In this document: positions 11,940-23,698 of the stretch, in pieces
How the letters are laid out: each line of letters begins with the position of its first letter
Numbering within the stretch: the first letter of the stretch is position 1
NCBI GenBank assembly: GCA_039583875.1
Contig: CM077150.1
Coordinates: 189,352,375 to 189,416,374, forward strand
Source of the DNA: Platanthera guangdongensis
Taxonomy: Eukaryota; Streptophyta; Magnoliopsida; Asparagales; Orchidaceae
Reading direction: 5' to 3'
DNA length: 64,000 nt
Program-made: the position numbers and the translations under genes
Notes under the pieces: model-generated
Database searches by the model: none
Told to the model about the DNA's origin: nothing
The model's input: the letters and a program-made list of their open reading frames with translations, nothing else

Positions 11940-12073
11940 AGGCTAAGGCTATGAGGAGAGAATTGCATGAAATAAAATAAAATATGCTTTTAAAATTACC
12001 TTGATGAAATAACTTCAGGTAGCGCTTTTGCATCAAGTCCACCGGCTCCCATGTATACTCCTCCTTCCCATGG

Positions 12074-13261
12074 TTAGACCACAACACCTTTACCAATAGG
12101 AACACTCTTGCGATGCAGAATCTTTGTCTCGTTGTCTACTATCTGCACCGACTCTAGTCGTACAGATCTATCGGTTGCTACTGCTCCATCAATGGTGGGA
12201 ATATGTTGATCTCGCCGCAACAGTGCCTTTCGGAGAGACGACACATGGAATACGTCATGAAGGTTCTCCAGCTCTGGTGGTAACTCCAACCGGTAGGCCA
12301 AAGGGCTAATCTTTTCCAATATTGTGTAAGGTCCAACATACCTTGGGCTGAGCTTCTTCACACCACCTACCCTTGACACTCCATGCATCAGCCAGATTTT
12401 TAGGAATGCTTTGTCACCCACATGAAATTCTACCATCCGGTGCTTTGCATTATAATATTTAGTCTGCCGACTTTGAGCCTCAAGCATGTGGTCCCGTATT
12501 AGTCTAACAACCGCATCAGTATCATCGATGTACTCAATTCCTAAAACCTTTGGGTCTTCATCTTGTACCCATGACAAGGGGGTTCTACACCTTCTTCTGT
12601 AAAGGTCCATCCGGATGCTGGAAAGGTGACTGTTGTTATAGGAGAATTCCACGAGGGGTAAGACACTTTCCTACGGCTCTCCTCTATCCAATACACATAG
12701 TCTCAATAGGTCTTCCAATGTTCTGATGGTCCTCTCAGACTGCCCGTCCGTCTGAGGATGAAATGCTATGCTAAAGGTAAGGCATGAACCCAAGTACGCC
12801 TGTGCGACCTTCCATTCTTTAGAGGTAAACCGACCATCTCGGTCAGAAACAATTGCCTTTGGCACACCATGATAGCGTACAAACTGCCCCACAAAGAGAA
12901 GTACCAAAACATCCACATGAGCTTCTTTCTTCATAGGAATAAACCTGGCTACCTTTGTTAGGAGGTCAACGATTACCCACACCGAATCATTCCCTAAGCG
13001 TAAGCGAGGCAATCCGTGGACGAAGTCCATGGAGATATCCTCGAACTTCCACTCGGGGATGGGCAATGACTGTAATAACCCTCAGGGGCTCTTGCATTTC
13101 GCCTTCACCCTTTGACAGGCCTCGCAATGCGTAATAAAATATCTGACGTCTTTCTTCATTCCCGGCCAACACATGGTCTTTCGCAAGTCGGCGTAAATCT
13201 TGGCAATCCCAGGATGCACTGAATACTGAGAGCAATGTGCCTCTCTCTAGATATCTTCCCG
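12074..13261 (-). pseudogene. G1 gypsy integrase (decayed)
   Basis: Minus-strand pol 3' part. The zinc-binding region (HCSQYSVHPG ... HCEACQRVK) is followed by the core, with D in SMDFVHGLP, D in VSDRDGRFTS and E in DGQSERTI, so the DDE triad is visible. The C-terminal part ends in the family motif VFHVSSLRKALL. One frame runs through but is broken by TAG at 13247-13249, a TGA in KSP*GLL and TAG at 12671-12673. The function would have been insertion of element DNA. The 249-nt ORF overlapping the zinc finger is in a different frame and is not real. Confidence 0.8.
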
Positions 13262-13402
13262 AATTTTACCGCCCTTGGGAATGTAAAGCCGGCAACGGAG
13301 ATGAACGAGGCAGCCTTTTAGGGAATACTCATTAGTAGTCCCCTTTTCAATTGAATTGATTGCCGGGGCCTGAGCAGCATCCTTTCCTTGCTCCGCCCGA
13401 AT

Positions 13403-14112
13403 TCAGTCCCGAATATCACAGGCAATGCTCATCGCGGTTAGATACTCCGCATACCCTTCCGATTGCTCTTTATATACCAGGGTAATCTCCATCTCTTCGA
13501 GCATCCGAGCTAACTCCATACTCATAAATCGGGAGTCAGGGTTCGATTCCGGTACCTTTCTGCTCAAAGCATCAGCTACGGAATTTGCTTTTTTGGGGTG
13601 GTAGTTCAAGGTGAATTCATAATCGCACAAAAACTCTAACCACCGCTGCTGTCTCAAATTCAATTCCTTCTGAGTACGAATGTACTTTAGATTCTTGTGG
13701 TCCGAAAAGATTTCGCAGTGGACTCCATAGTGTCTCCAAATCTTCAAGGCGAACACCACCGCTCCCAATTCTAAATCATGTATGGGTAGTTGAGTTCATG
13801 TTTCTTTAGTTGCCTTGAGGCAAAAGCAATCACATGACCATGCTGCATCAGTACCGCCCCCATCCCTTGATATAACGCGTCAGTGTAAACTTGAAATCCT
13901 TCCTTCCCGGATGTAAGGGCTAGGATGGGTGCGGACGTAAGTCTATCCTTCAGTTCTTGGAACGCGTCTTCAAACTGGGGTGTCCACTCATATGACACAC
14001 CTTTCTTTGTCAGGGTAGTAAGAGGAAGGACAATCTTTGAGAACCCTTTTACAAACTTGCAATAATACCCGACAAGTACAAGGAAGCTCCGCACATCGAC
14101 CGCTGATTTCAA
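13403..14112 (-). pseudogene. G1 RT thumb/connection and RNase H
   Basis: Typical gypsy sequence: RSFLVLVGYYCKFVKGFSKI, then YTDALYQGMGAVL and [18 protein letters not shown], then [10 protein letters not shown] and ADALSRK. A one-base change of frame between 13771 and 13768 splits the two ORFs. Two residues are missing in WRHYGVHC compared with [10 protein letters not shown] in G2. A TGA ends the frame at 13403. Confidence 0.8.
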
Positions 14113-14118
14113 GGGTGA

Positions 14119-14640
14119 TCACTCCCTCACGACACTCACTTTGGCCGGATCCACAGCTAGTCTAGCCCCACTGATCACATGGCCCGAGAAGGCAACCTCT
14201 TGGAGCCAGAATTCGCACTTGCTGAACTTGGCAAACAAGGTGTGCTCTTTTAGCTTCCTCAGTACCAAGGTAAAATGTTCGACATGCTCTTCCTCTGTCT
14301 TTGAGTAGACCAAAATGTCATCGATGAAAATGATGATGAAGATATCTAGATAAGGCTCAAACACTTTGTTCTTCAAACTCATGAATGCTGAAGGGCATTT
14401 GTGAGCCCAAACGGCATCATGGTGAACTCGTACAAACCGTACCTTGAGCTGAAAGCTGTTTTCTGAATGTCCTCCTCTTGTATCCTCAACTGATAATACC
14501 CCGAGTGCAAATCCAACTCGGAAAACCAATGCGCTTCTACCAATTGATCAATCAACTCGTCGATCTGGGGTAGCGGATAAGTGTTCTGCACCGTCAGTCG
14601 ATTGAGCTCCCGATAGTCTATGCATAATCGCAAGGTTCCA
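14119..14640 (-). pseudogene. G1 reverse transcriptase palm
   Basis: Motifs visible are [43 protein letters not shown] and FIDDILVYSK, in two frames (a frameshift lies around 14380-14400). The catalytic Asp of LDLHSG and both Asp of IDD are present, so inactivation is through frameshifts and a stop at 14119, not through active-site loss. Confidence 0.8.
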
Positions 14641-14722
14641 TCCTTCTTCTTAACGAACAGAACAGGTGCTCCCCAAGGTGATGAGCTGGGGAGAACAACC
14701 CTGATTCCACCAGTTCTTGCAT

Positions 14723-15351
14723 CTAAACTCTAAACTCTACGAGTTCCTTCGGGGCCATTCGGTAAGGGGTCCTGGAGACGGGCTTGGCACCCGATAGTAG
14801 CTTAATTTGAAAATCCACCTCTGTATGTGGGGGTAATCCTGACAATTTCTCAGGAAATACCTCGGGAAAGTCCCGCACTACTCGCACATCCTTCATATCT
14901 ATTTTCATCTCCTTCAGTTCAAAACATATCATGTATACGTCTTCCCCCCTCATGTGAGCTTTCAAGGCCTGAATCAAAGATAATAAAAAATGAGGTACGA
15001 ATTTTATACCTTGAAAGATGACATTAGTGTCCCCATGTCTCAAGTAAATTCGCTTCTTTGCGCAGTGAATTCTTGCGTAGTGCCAATCCAACATGCCATG
15101 CCCAGAATGAGATCGAATTCTGGCATTCTCAAAACTGTGGCAGGGGTATCAAAGGTCTTTCCCCCATTGAGTATCTCCAATTCGCACTTGGCGTTTGCGG
15201 TCATCTCAGGGCCGTCTGGGAGGCGTACTCGTCGAACAATACCCGTGAAGTATTGCACTCCTTCTAGGTCTTTAAGGAAGTCCGCAGACACAAACGAGTG
15301 CGAGACACAGGTAACGAATAATGTATAGGCCGGTTTCCCGCCGACGACCAC
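14723..15351 (-). pseudogene. G1 aspartic protease and linker to RT
   Basis: The retropepsin region is recognisable from SHSFVSADF, LILGMACW and the downstream DFPEVFPEKLSGLPP ... PYRMAPKEL. The catalytic triad that should read DTG or DSG is VTC (LFVTCVSHSF), so the protease is dead. A frame change occurs near 15040-15094. Confidence 0.75.
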
Positions 15352-15356
15352 GTTGC

Positions 15357-16511
15357 CTAAGTACCAATATCAATACTCAAAGCTAGATCTCTAGTACATC
15401 TTAAGAAACTTAAGGTTAATAATGAAGATGTGATAACTAACTGTAACATACCTGCAATCACCTCCTGAGGGTTCCGCTCCTGTGTCTTGTCCAGCGCGAA
15501 CACCTGATTTTGAGCAAGTCCGGGGTTTCCTCCCCGTGTTCCTCGTCCTCGACCACGCATATGTCCCCGCCCTCGTGGTGCTGCCGAAGGGAGATCAAGA
15601 GGAGCATTCCCAAACAGCTGCGAGAAGTAACGTCGGATGTGGCCCGGTTGGTTGCATTGGAAGCAAACTCGCTCATTCCGCCCCTCGGGTTGCTGAAATT
15701 GTTGAAGCTATTGAGGTGGAGGCAATGCTGGCGGTTGTGGAACCGGGTGCTCCATTCTAAAATTCCGGTGGAAACGCCTACCACATCTCTGATGTCCTCT
15801 TCCTCCTCCATAGTCGTATCTCCTTCTATTGCTAGGGCCAGCTTCCATCACACCCTCAGCAGGTCTCTTAACACTTCCCAAGTGATCTGCTTCTATCCTC
15901 TTCACCATGTCAATTATTTCTGCCAAGCTGGAGTCCGCTATAAACAAAAGGGCCTACCTTAGGGGGTCCCGCAGACCTTTGTAGAAGTGCTTAGCGTATC
16001 CTCTGTCATCCAAGTAATATGAGTTAGCAAATCTCTCGAGAAGTTAGAACTCTCGTTGATACTCCGTAACCGACTTTGATCCTTGCTTCAGTTGTAAAAA
16101 TATCTCTTCGAGTTCATCTCGAGCAGACGAGGGAATGAAGTGCTCTAAAAAGGCTCCCGAGAACTCGCTCCAGCTAATCTCCATATAAACTCGCCCTTGA
16201 AAGGTGGAGCCCATGAGGGACTTCCACCACCTCTTGGCGTATAGTTCCAGGAGTGTCACTACCAGGGTCACAGCCATATTGTTCGGACATCTAATTCCCG
16301 CCAGCAGTTCTTGCACGGTGTCGAGCCATTCCTCCGTACGCACTACCGACTCTGTCCCAAGGTAGGCAGGAGGGGAGAGAGCTAGGAAAGTGCTCAACCA
16401 ATTGGAGCCCGGAGCTTGTTGTACGAGGGCTTATTGGGATCTAAAGGCATCCAAGATAGCTGTGAGTGCCTGCCCTAGCTTCGATTACTGAAACTGTGTG
16501 GGTACGAACAT
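15357..16511 (-). pseudogene. G1 gag (decayed)
   Basis: The likely start ATG is at 16509-16511. The capsid-type region (EEWLDTVQELL ... YAKRWWKSL ... FLEHFIPSSARDELEEIFLQL) is the plant gypsy gag domain. The zinc knuckle reads CFQCNQPGHIRRYF, so the last Cys of CX2CX4HX4C is lost. Two TAA stops near the start and several frame changes further on break it. Upstream leader and 5' LTR are missing; C1 begins at 16605. Confidence 0.75.
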
Positions 16512-17482
16512 GGCGGGGGTGCCCCCACTGGCTCAACGTACACTGGGATCTATACGTAGAGTACAAACCTAAGGTCAGGTTGGCTAATCTTAAGGTCAAA
16601 GTTGTGAAAGTAAGGGTTAGATCTAAAATACTCTAGGGGGGGGGGGGGGAGGGTGAATAGAGTATTTAGGGTTTACAAAAATTTTGCTAATTAAATCAAT
16701 CTATTACTAGTGCTGCAGGAATTAAATTAAAAACACAAACACAATAACCTAGAAAGCACAACCACAGTAAGAACAAAAGAAAGAGAGCAACCCAGACAAC
16801 ACAAGAATTTTATAGTGGTTCCCCTAAACTTGGGTACATCCACTCTTCTACCACCCTGGTAGGAATCCACTCAGGTTTTTGATCAGGTGACTGCAACCAA
16901 TGAGCTTTTGTTCAGGTGCTCAAAAACCAGTCCTCATGTCTTTTGATCAGGTGACTTGCAACCAGGAATAACTTTTGAAGGGAGTTAAGAACCCTTTATA
17001 CAATGGGGGATGAGAGAGTGATTTTGTCTTCTCTTTCTCAGATACAACTGAGAAGACTCTAGTGGAACAAATGATGTTAGAAATGGATCCCCCTGAGATA
17101 TAGAATGGTTCAGGAAGTTGAAGCCTTGCTGCAGGGTGATAGGTCTTCAAACTTTTGCTTTGACTAGATGATCTCCAGGAACTTTTTGACAGATAGAGTG
17201 TTTGTTGTCCTTTGAAGAATCCTGGGATGTAGAAGGAAGAAGACTCTTGATCTTGAATGTATGTTCTTCTTCTTCTTCAGCTTGCTGTTCTTTTCTCTAG
17301 TCAATGGCTAGGGCTTCTTGTCTCTTGATAGTGTTTTTGCCTTGTGAGCTCTGTACTCTGTAAGTTCTCTGTAAGTATCTCTCTCTCTCTATTATTTCTC
17401 AGTGTGCTATCGAGAGAGAAGAAGAAGATCCTTATTGACTGCATTTTTTCTGACTACTGTGTATTGGAAGAGAAAGAAAACC

Positions 17483-17491
17483 CCTTTTATA
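17483..17491 (-). promoter_or_regulatory. TATA box of LTR C1
   Basis: TATAAAAGG on the minus strand, preceded by AAAA. The palindrome cluster at 17755-18375 lies about 260 bp upstream in the sense of this LTR, which places it in U3. Confidence 0.55.
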
Positions 17492-17754
17492 TTTTCCATA
17501 TAAATTGCCTTTTGAAATTTGAATTCCCTTTTGCATTGAATTCTGACGGCCTGGAGAATATTTGCATTGATTGATTTCCCCAACTGTCCCATGGAAAAAC
17601 GACAAGCAATAATCCTGTTGAAGACCGTAATCATTGCTTGCTTCTAACGGTAATATTCAGAGAATATTTATGCATTGATTACTCAGGAATTATTGCAATA
17701 GAAAAGAGACAGAGAGAGGGAAATTTCTAAGTCTGGAATTTTATAAAATTCGTT

Positions 17755-18375
17755 GAACAGAATTCGTCGATCTGTGTCCCGAGTTCGTCGAACAGAGAAA
17801 TCAAGTTCGTCGACCAGATGAAAGTTGTTCGTCGAGCTGAGATGCAAGATCGTCGGCCTAAAAACTGATAACTTCTTTCTCTAGACCCGTCAATTCTGGG
17901 CATCAAGTTTGTCGAGCTGAGAATATAACTTCGTCGACTAGATTTCAGAATTCCATGTTTCTTGGACTTAAGAATGTTGAAGTAACGTATCCAGAAATCG
18001 TCGACCTCAGAACTGGGTTCGTCGACCTGAGAACTAGTTTCGTCGAGCTGAGAACTTCTAACTGCTACTTGATAAATCTTGCCAAGACTGTGGTCTAAGT
18101 TCGTCGAGTTGAGAAGGTGAGTTTGTCGACTGGAGTGTGATTCCGGACTTAGAATACTTAGTTGTTTCTGGTCTTATAGTGTTGAAGTAGATGATTCAGA
18201 AATCGTCGAACTATGATCCAAATTCGTCGAGCTGATATTCTAACTTCCTCGACTGGAGTGTGATCCTAAACTTAGATGTTTCTGGAATAAGATGTTGAAG
18301 TAGAATACCCAGAGATCGTCGACCTGAGAACTAAGTTCGTCGGCCTGAGAACTAAGTTCGTCGACTGGAGTTAAG
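17755..18375. repeat. TCGTCGA motif cluster in C1
   Basis: About 15 copies of TCGTCGA-type motifs, many followed by GCTGAGA, ACCTGAGAA or ACTGGAG, spaced irregularly every 20-60 bases. Shared with LTRs of A, LARD, G1 and G3. Confidence 0.8.
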
Positions 18376-18424
18376 TGTGAAGAATTCTGGACTTGGAATG
18401 TTGAAGTATACTCTGGACTTCGTC

Positions 18425-20425
18425 TATAAGAATCCTCCCCCTTACCAAGGAGTTAACCCAGTCTTATGCCCAAAACCGTCGTCTTACGGTGGCAATAATG
18501 CACGGGTTAGTCGACACCGCAGCACACCGATTCTGCCGACTAGTACGATCATATAATCTGTTTGGCAAAAAAAGAGTAAGAAGTAAAAGCAGTATAAAGC
18601 AACCACTAGTCCACAAGTCACAGCACTATCTCATAATAAATAAGAGTACATCAGTCCAGCATGAGTTATATAAAAATAGAGAAAAAGGGGCTTATGTCCA
18701 GTACATAATGACAAATATACCTCTCATAAATGACAACATGCGGAAGCTACACTATCAACAGAAGACGAGTCCCACCTGACGCCGGGCTGTAGTAGTAGTA
18801 GTAAGCGGTGGTAGTATCAGCTCCTCACGTCCTGCCACCTCGTCCTGCTGGTGCTCCATCTCCTCAAGATCCAAAAATGATTGGTCACACCGACCGTTAG
18901 TCAAAAAGACTAAGTCGTTTCCTCCACACCTCGCCCCGCAACTCCTAGGCACCGGGCGGGAGGATGAAGCAGAGGACAACAAGGTGTAAAACAAGGAAGC
19001 AGATGACAATGGAACTATACTAACAAGTATATATGAATCAAATATTTCTACTCTAGCAGTTCTATATATATATGGTACAGGAAAAGTAAGCGGAGCTGAA
19101 CAGCAACAAGTAAAGAGCAGTAAGTAAACAAGTACTGTATGCAAGGTAAGAAAAACATCAAGTATAATGAGCTACTACTACCATCACAGAAGTACCTTAA
19201 CTTATATGAATGCCCATAAAACATATAAGTTAAGGTTTCCAGAAATATAACTTATCGTGTAAAAGAACTCATACTAATTTATATGATAAAGATCTATGAT
19301 GCGTATGAATGTATGATATGCATGCGTTTTGTGGTTCATACAAGTGCAACTCACAAACATGACTCTGTGATCACAGAACTTTAGTTCCCACTTTTTGGAG
19401 CTAGCATCACTCTCTGGTACCACCGTTGTGGCTACGACAGCAGTGGAGCGTGCGTCTCCACTCCTAGGCGGGTATCACACTACTAGGACTAGACCTCTCA
19501 TATGCCTCTATACACTTCCTAGGTGCACTCTAGAGTCTCTACACACTATTTGCTGGCTACCCACCAGTCTTTTTGGTCGAGTGTGCGTTTTCGGGGATCG
19601 TCCTCTAGACTGCAGCGTAAAACAACCCACTGGCCCCTCAAACCATCACACCTCGCCAGAGCCACTGTACTGCCATCGACGTGACGATTGGCCCAGTACT
19701 GCATGAACCGCCACAAGTTTATGCACATGCAAGATATTCCAATCCGAGCCTCCAGCTCGCAGGACCAACTCGTCACAAATCCCTCCAACCCATCGCGGGT
19801 GAGATTGTACATAATGCTTTTATTCAAAATCCCTCAAACCCATCATGGGTGAGATTACACATAGTACCTTTATCAAAATCCCTCAAACCCATCACGGGTG
19901 AGAATGGACCACAATGTCTTAACGTATTAGACTACTCTTGTCTAGTGTTGGTTACACCTAGCAGTTTAGGATTAATCCCAGGACTGCCCGAGGCATGCCC
20001 GATGAAGTGCTCTTAGGGGCACTAGGAACTATGATGGGCTGAATCCCAAAGCTCCCTTTTGTAAGGATATTTACTTTTATTGATATCTACCCATGATCCA
20101 TATTCTGCTCTCATTATTACTCTGGAGTGGTCCTAATGACTTAAGATGTTAAAAGAAGGGCGACGGTCTTCCGTCGGCCTTTGTTATAATTACTATCCTA
20201 GGACTCGCGCTCTATCGCTCGTAACCAAGAAATGACCTATAATAGACCAACCAGGGTTTATTCTCCCAAAATAATTACCATCTCAATGTCTATTCTTATC
20301 CCCCGACGGTCCTAGTAGTATATACTATCTGAGCTAGGCGCAACCCATGACCTAATACCACCCGTAAAGTACGACTTCCAATTTCTTGGCCAAAATGACC
20401 CTAACCATTTATCATGGGATGGTAT
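18425..20425 (-). repeat. G2 3' LTR, outer part (split by LARD)
   Basis: It begins TATAAGAATCC, a decayed TGTAAGACCC end, then matches the LTR families at 8112 on and (reverse complement) 2799-4458. It stops at the GGTAT target duplication (20421-20425) of the LARD and resumes at 33338. With the inner part the LTR is about 4.35 kb, comparable to the 3.8-kb G1 LTR. Confidence 0.6.
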
Positions 20426-21418
20426 TGATGCGTGTTAAAACTCCAAAAATATTTACGGTCACGCGGCGACCCGACGATTTTATTTAAGTAAGCGGAAGTG
20501 GTTTTTTATTTAAAAAACGGGGCAAGCGTATTTATTTATTTTGGATATAAAAAAATTGTGATCGAGTTTTAATGAAAGGAGGCAAGCGCACCTATCGTGA
20601 GTAGTACAGGATATTCCGGGTGGAATATCGAGGTCGTATTGTTCTCGGGGTCGGTTCGACTATTTCTACTCTTCCCTGGAGGGGACTATTATTTTACCGA
20701 TAATTATCTTGTCGGGATATTTATATATAATAAAAAGACAGAAAATGACAGAAAGAAAATGAAAGCATAAAAGGAAAGCATAAAGGTGGAGCCGATGAAG
20801 AGCTTAGCGCAACTGCATTGAATCACATCGAACTAAAATAAACTTTTAATAAAAAGAGATCCTAAGTTTCAAATTAATTAAGGCGTCGACTTGTCCGTGG
20901 AGGTTCCACTAGAATGAGCTCACTTATCTCTAGGACTATCGCTCACCTGAACGCTAGGACTATTCAACCGAACGTTAGTCCGACGAAGGATTCCTCTTAA
21001 CGCCCGCATTACGCTAAGAACCCCGCTATTGGGTGGGGAACCCAATCCGGTAGAGTTGGCGCGCCTCCTCTCTCTAGGGTTAGTGCGGAACTCTCTTTGC
21101 TAAGGGGTGATCTGTCCATACGCACGGCCTCTCGGCTAGCGTATGGAAAACGGAAATAGGACCCACACATCGATATGTGGTCCTACGAGTCGTTAACCCC
21201 GGGCAAACCATAAGTACTTTTAATTAAATAGAAAAATAAGATCTTTAATTATTTAAAAGAATTTTTTCTGTCCCAATGCACTTCGATACCGAGGGCTAAG
21301 AATGGTTATCTACTCATCGGAATGGGGACGACTTGCGAGGAAAGCAGTAAATAAAGCAATAAAGAAAGTTGAAAAGTGAAAGCAGAAAAATAAAGCAGAA
21401 AATAATGCAGTAAATTGC

Positions 21419-21682
21419 AAGTCCTACTCAAACGAGTAGGATTGAAATGAAAGCAGTAAAGTGCGAGTCCCGACGCAAATGCGTGGGTGGGAGAAATGAA
21501 AGCGAGTCCTACTCAAACGAGTAGGACAAAATAAATACAACACACGCACACACTCTACGTAAAGTAAAACTCACGTGCACACACTCACGACATGAAATTA
21601 AATACGCACACACACAAATCCTACTCAAATGAGAAGGAGAAAATCAATGCGGGTTCTACTCAAACGAGTAGGACTAAATAAA
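21419..21682. repeat. Hairpin array in the LARD left LTR
   Basis: Four copies of a short stem-loop of the form CCTACTC-AAAC-GAGTAGG, plus one ACGC-AAAT-GCGT, in about 260 bp, separated by GAAATGAAAGC- and CACACA-type spacers. The matching array in the right LTR is at 31450-31710. In the first hairpin a C/G stem pair in one LTR is a T/A pair in the other. Confidence 0.75.
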
Positions 21683-21750
21683 TGCACTCACTCTACAGAA
21701 AGTAAAACACACTCCATACTGCAGAAGAGTAAAAGACACGCACTGTACTT

Positions 21751-22107
21751 TGTTAAAGTAGCGAACAAACGACAAAAGAACAAGCCAAATTTTGAATAAT
21801 TCAAAGTTTTATTATCCAAAAAGATGTCTATTACAAAGGTATGCCCTCCTTTATATATAGAATGGAGGAGAGATGAGAGAATACAAATAAGAGATGTGAG
21901 ACTAAAAATTTACAGGACTAAGCGGACTATACAGAACAAACCGCACAAGCCGTCCGGTCTCCAAGCCAGCTGAGACAAACCGCCAGACCGCCCGGCTACC
22001 AAACAGCAACAGCACAGCAACCAACCTGCTGAAGGGAAACCGCCAGACCGTGCGGTCTCCAACCCGCCAAGACAGACCGCCAGACCGCCCGGTCACCAAC
22101 TTCAACA
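21751..22107 (-). repeat. T1 left (3') LTR
   Basis: 357 bp, TG..CA ends. Contains a minus-strand TATATAAA at 21850-21857 and, upstream of it in LTR sense, four GACCG-nn-CGGTC-like palindromes between 21945 and 22095. Confidence 0.85.
21850..21857 (-). promoter_or_regulatory. TATA box of the T1 LTR
   Basis: CTATATATAAAGG on the minus strand. The copy in the right LTR at 26043-26050 reads TATATAAG. Confidence 0.6.
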
Positions 22108-22204
22108 CTCCCCCTCAAGCTGGAGCATATATATCGATCATGCCCAGCTTGTCACAAATATGCAGAAACGAGGCGGAAACTGGCTTGTTGAAGATGTCAG
22201 CCAG

Positions 22205-23690
22205 TTATTTATCAGAAGTGACAAAGGGAGTGCAAATTTGTTCCTTTAAGATCTCTTCATGAATGAAATGACAGTCGACCTCAATGTGCTTTGTTCTTTC
22301 ATGGAAGACCGAATTTTTGGAGATGTATATGGCAGCCTTGTTATCACAGAACATAGGTAGAGGATGGTTGTACACCTCTCCTAAATCTAGCATGAGAGCC
22401 CACAACCATTTTAAATCACAAGTGGTTGACGCCATACTCAGCTTCTGCACTGGACCTGGAGACAACAGACTGCTTCTTGCTCTTCCAGCTCACCAGATTT
22501 CCCCCAACAAAGGTGCAAAAACCTGAGGTTGACTTGCTATCCCCTTTGTCATCAGCATAACTTGCATCTGAGTATGCTTCAACCCTCAGATGACCATTCT
22601 TTTGCAAAAGTAATCCTTTCCCAGGCGCTGCTTTGACATACTCCAAGATTCGCAAGGCGGACTGTAGATGGCACTCCCTAGGTGCTTGCATGAATTGACT
22701 CACCTTGCCCACAGCATAGGAAATGTCGGGCCTGGTCACTGTGAGATATATGAGCTTGCCAACCAGACGCCTGTACCGCGAACTATCTGAAAGAGGAGGT
22801 GAATCATCTGTCCAGGTTTTGTCTTCTCTAGTTGCCATGGGGCATCGGGCAGGTTTTGCTCCAGTCAATCCTGCCTCTTTTAAAAGATCAAGGGCATACT
22901 TACGCTGAGAGAGCACTAAGGAGTCGGGCTTCCGAGAGATTTCGATTCCCAAAAAGTACTTTGGAGAGCCCATATCTTTCGTGATCAGATGTTGACGAAG
23001 ATGTCGCTTTGTCAGGGCTACCTCGTCCTGGTCATCGCCAGTGAGAAGAATATCATCGACGTACACAGCAAGAACAACCAGCCCCGAAGGGGTTTTGCGA
23101 ATAAATAGAGAGTGATCGGCAGAGCTTCGCGCAAAACCAACGGCCGCCACGATGCCGCTGAACTTGTCAAACCAAGCTCGAGGGCTCTGCTTGAGGCCAT
23201 AGATTGCCTTCTTCAGCCGACATACTCGTGTCTCCCCCTGAGCAACATACCCATGAGGTTGCTCCATGTAGGCGACCTCCTGAAGATCACCATAAAGGAA
23301 GGAATTCTTGACATCCAGCTGGGAAATCGGCCAATCCCGATTTACCGCCACAGAGAGAAGGACCCGAATAGTGCTGAGACGAGCCACGGGGGAGAAGGTG
23401 TCAAAATAATCAACCCATAGGTCTGAGTAAAGCCCTTAGCAACAAGACGAGTCTAATACCGATCCACAGTGCCGTTGGGGCCAAATTTGACCACAAAGAC
23501 CCAGCGATAGCCAACAACATCAGTGCTGAAGGGAGGAGGAACAAGAGTCCATGTACCCCGCTCAGTTAGGGTCGCCATTTCCTCATCCATGGCCAGCTTC
23601 CAATGAGGAATAGCAAGGGCCTCCTGGTAGGAGCGGGGTGTGGCAGTGGCAGAGATAGCCAGTGCAAATGCCCTGCGAGAAGGGGTAAGA
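22205..23690 (-). pseudogene. T1 reverse transcriptase and RNase H
   Basis: Copia RT with QLDVKNSFLYGDL, KAIYGLKQSPRAWF and YVDDILLTGDD, so the catalytic Asp residues are present, then RNase H with AYSDASYADDKGDSKSTSGF, SSAEAEY and DNKAAIYISKN. Damage: a TAG at 23453-23455 before TRLVAKGF, a one-base loss just after it, and a frameshift near 22430 within AEAEY. The terminal part ends HFIHEEILKEQI, as usual before the 3' LTR. A short untranslated stretch and the polypurine tract follow. Confidence 0.85.
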
Positions 23691-23698
23691 CGATCATA

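Larger units (their letters stand above)
16605..18424 (-). repeat. Sirevirus-like copia LTR C1 (solo or truncated)
   Basis: It starts TGAAAG and follows the same order as the right LTR of element A (63108 on): TAGATCTAA, a G-run, GTGAATAGAG, then GTGGTTCCCCTAAACTTGGG and the AGGAATCCACT box. The start corresponds to the 3' end of a minus-strand LTR. A TATA box lies at 17483-17491 (minus) and a cluster of TCGTCGA palindromes at 17755-18375. It ends abruptly at 18424, where the G2 LTR begins. No internal copia sequence adjoins it. Confidence 0.7.

Noticed and set aside
12987..13235. 82-residue minus-strand ORF
   Set aside because: It is the wrong frame over the G1 integrase zinc finger; the correct frame shows HCEACQRVK.
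16637..16650. Poly-G runs as an assembly artefact
   Set aside because: Similar runs are at equivalent positions in three LTRs, so they are probably real, although exact lengths may be wrong.
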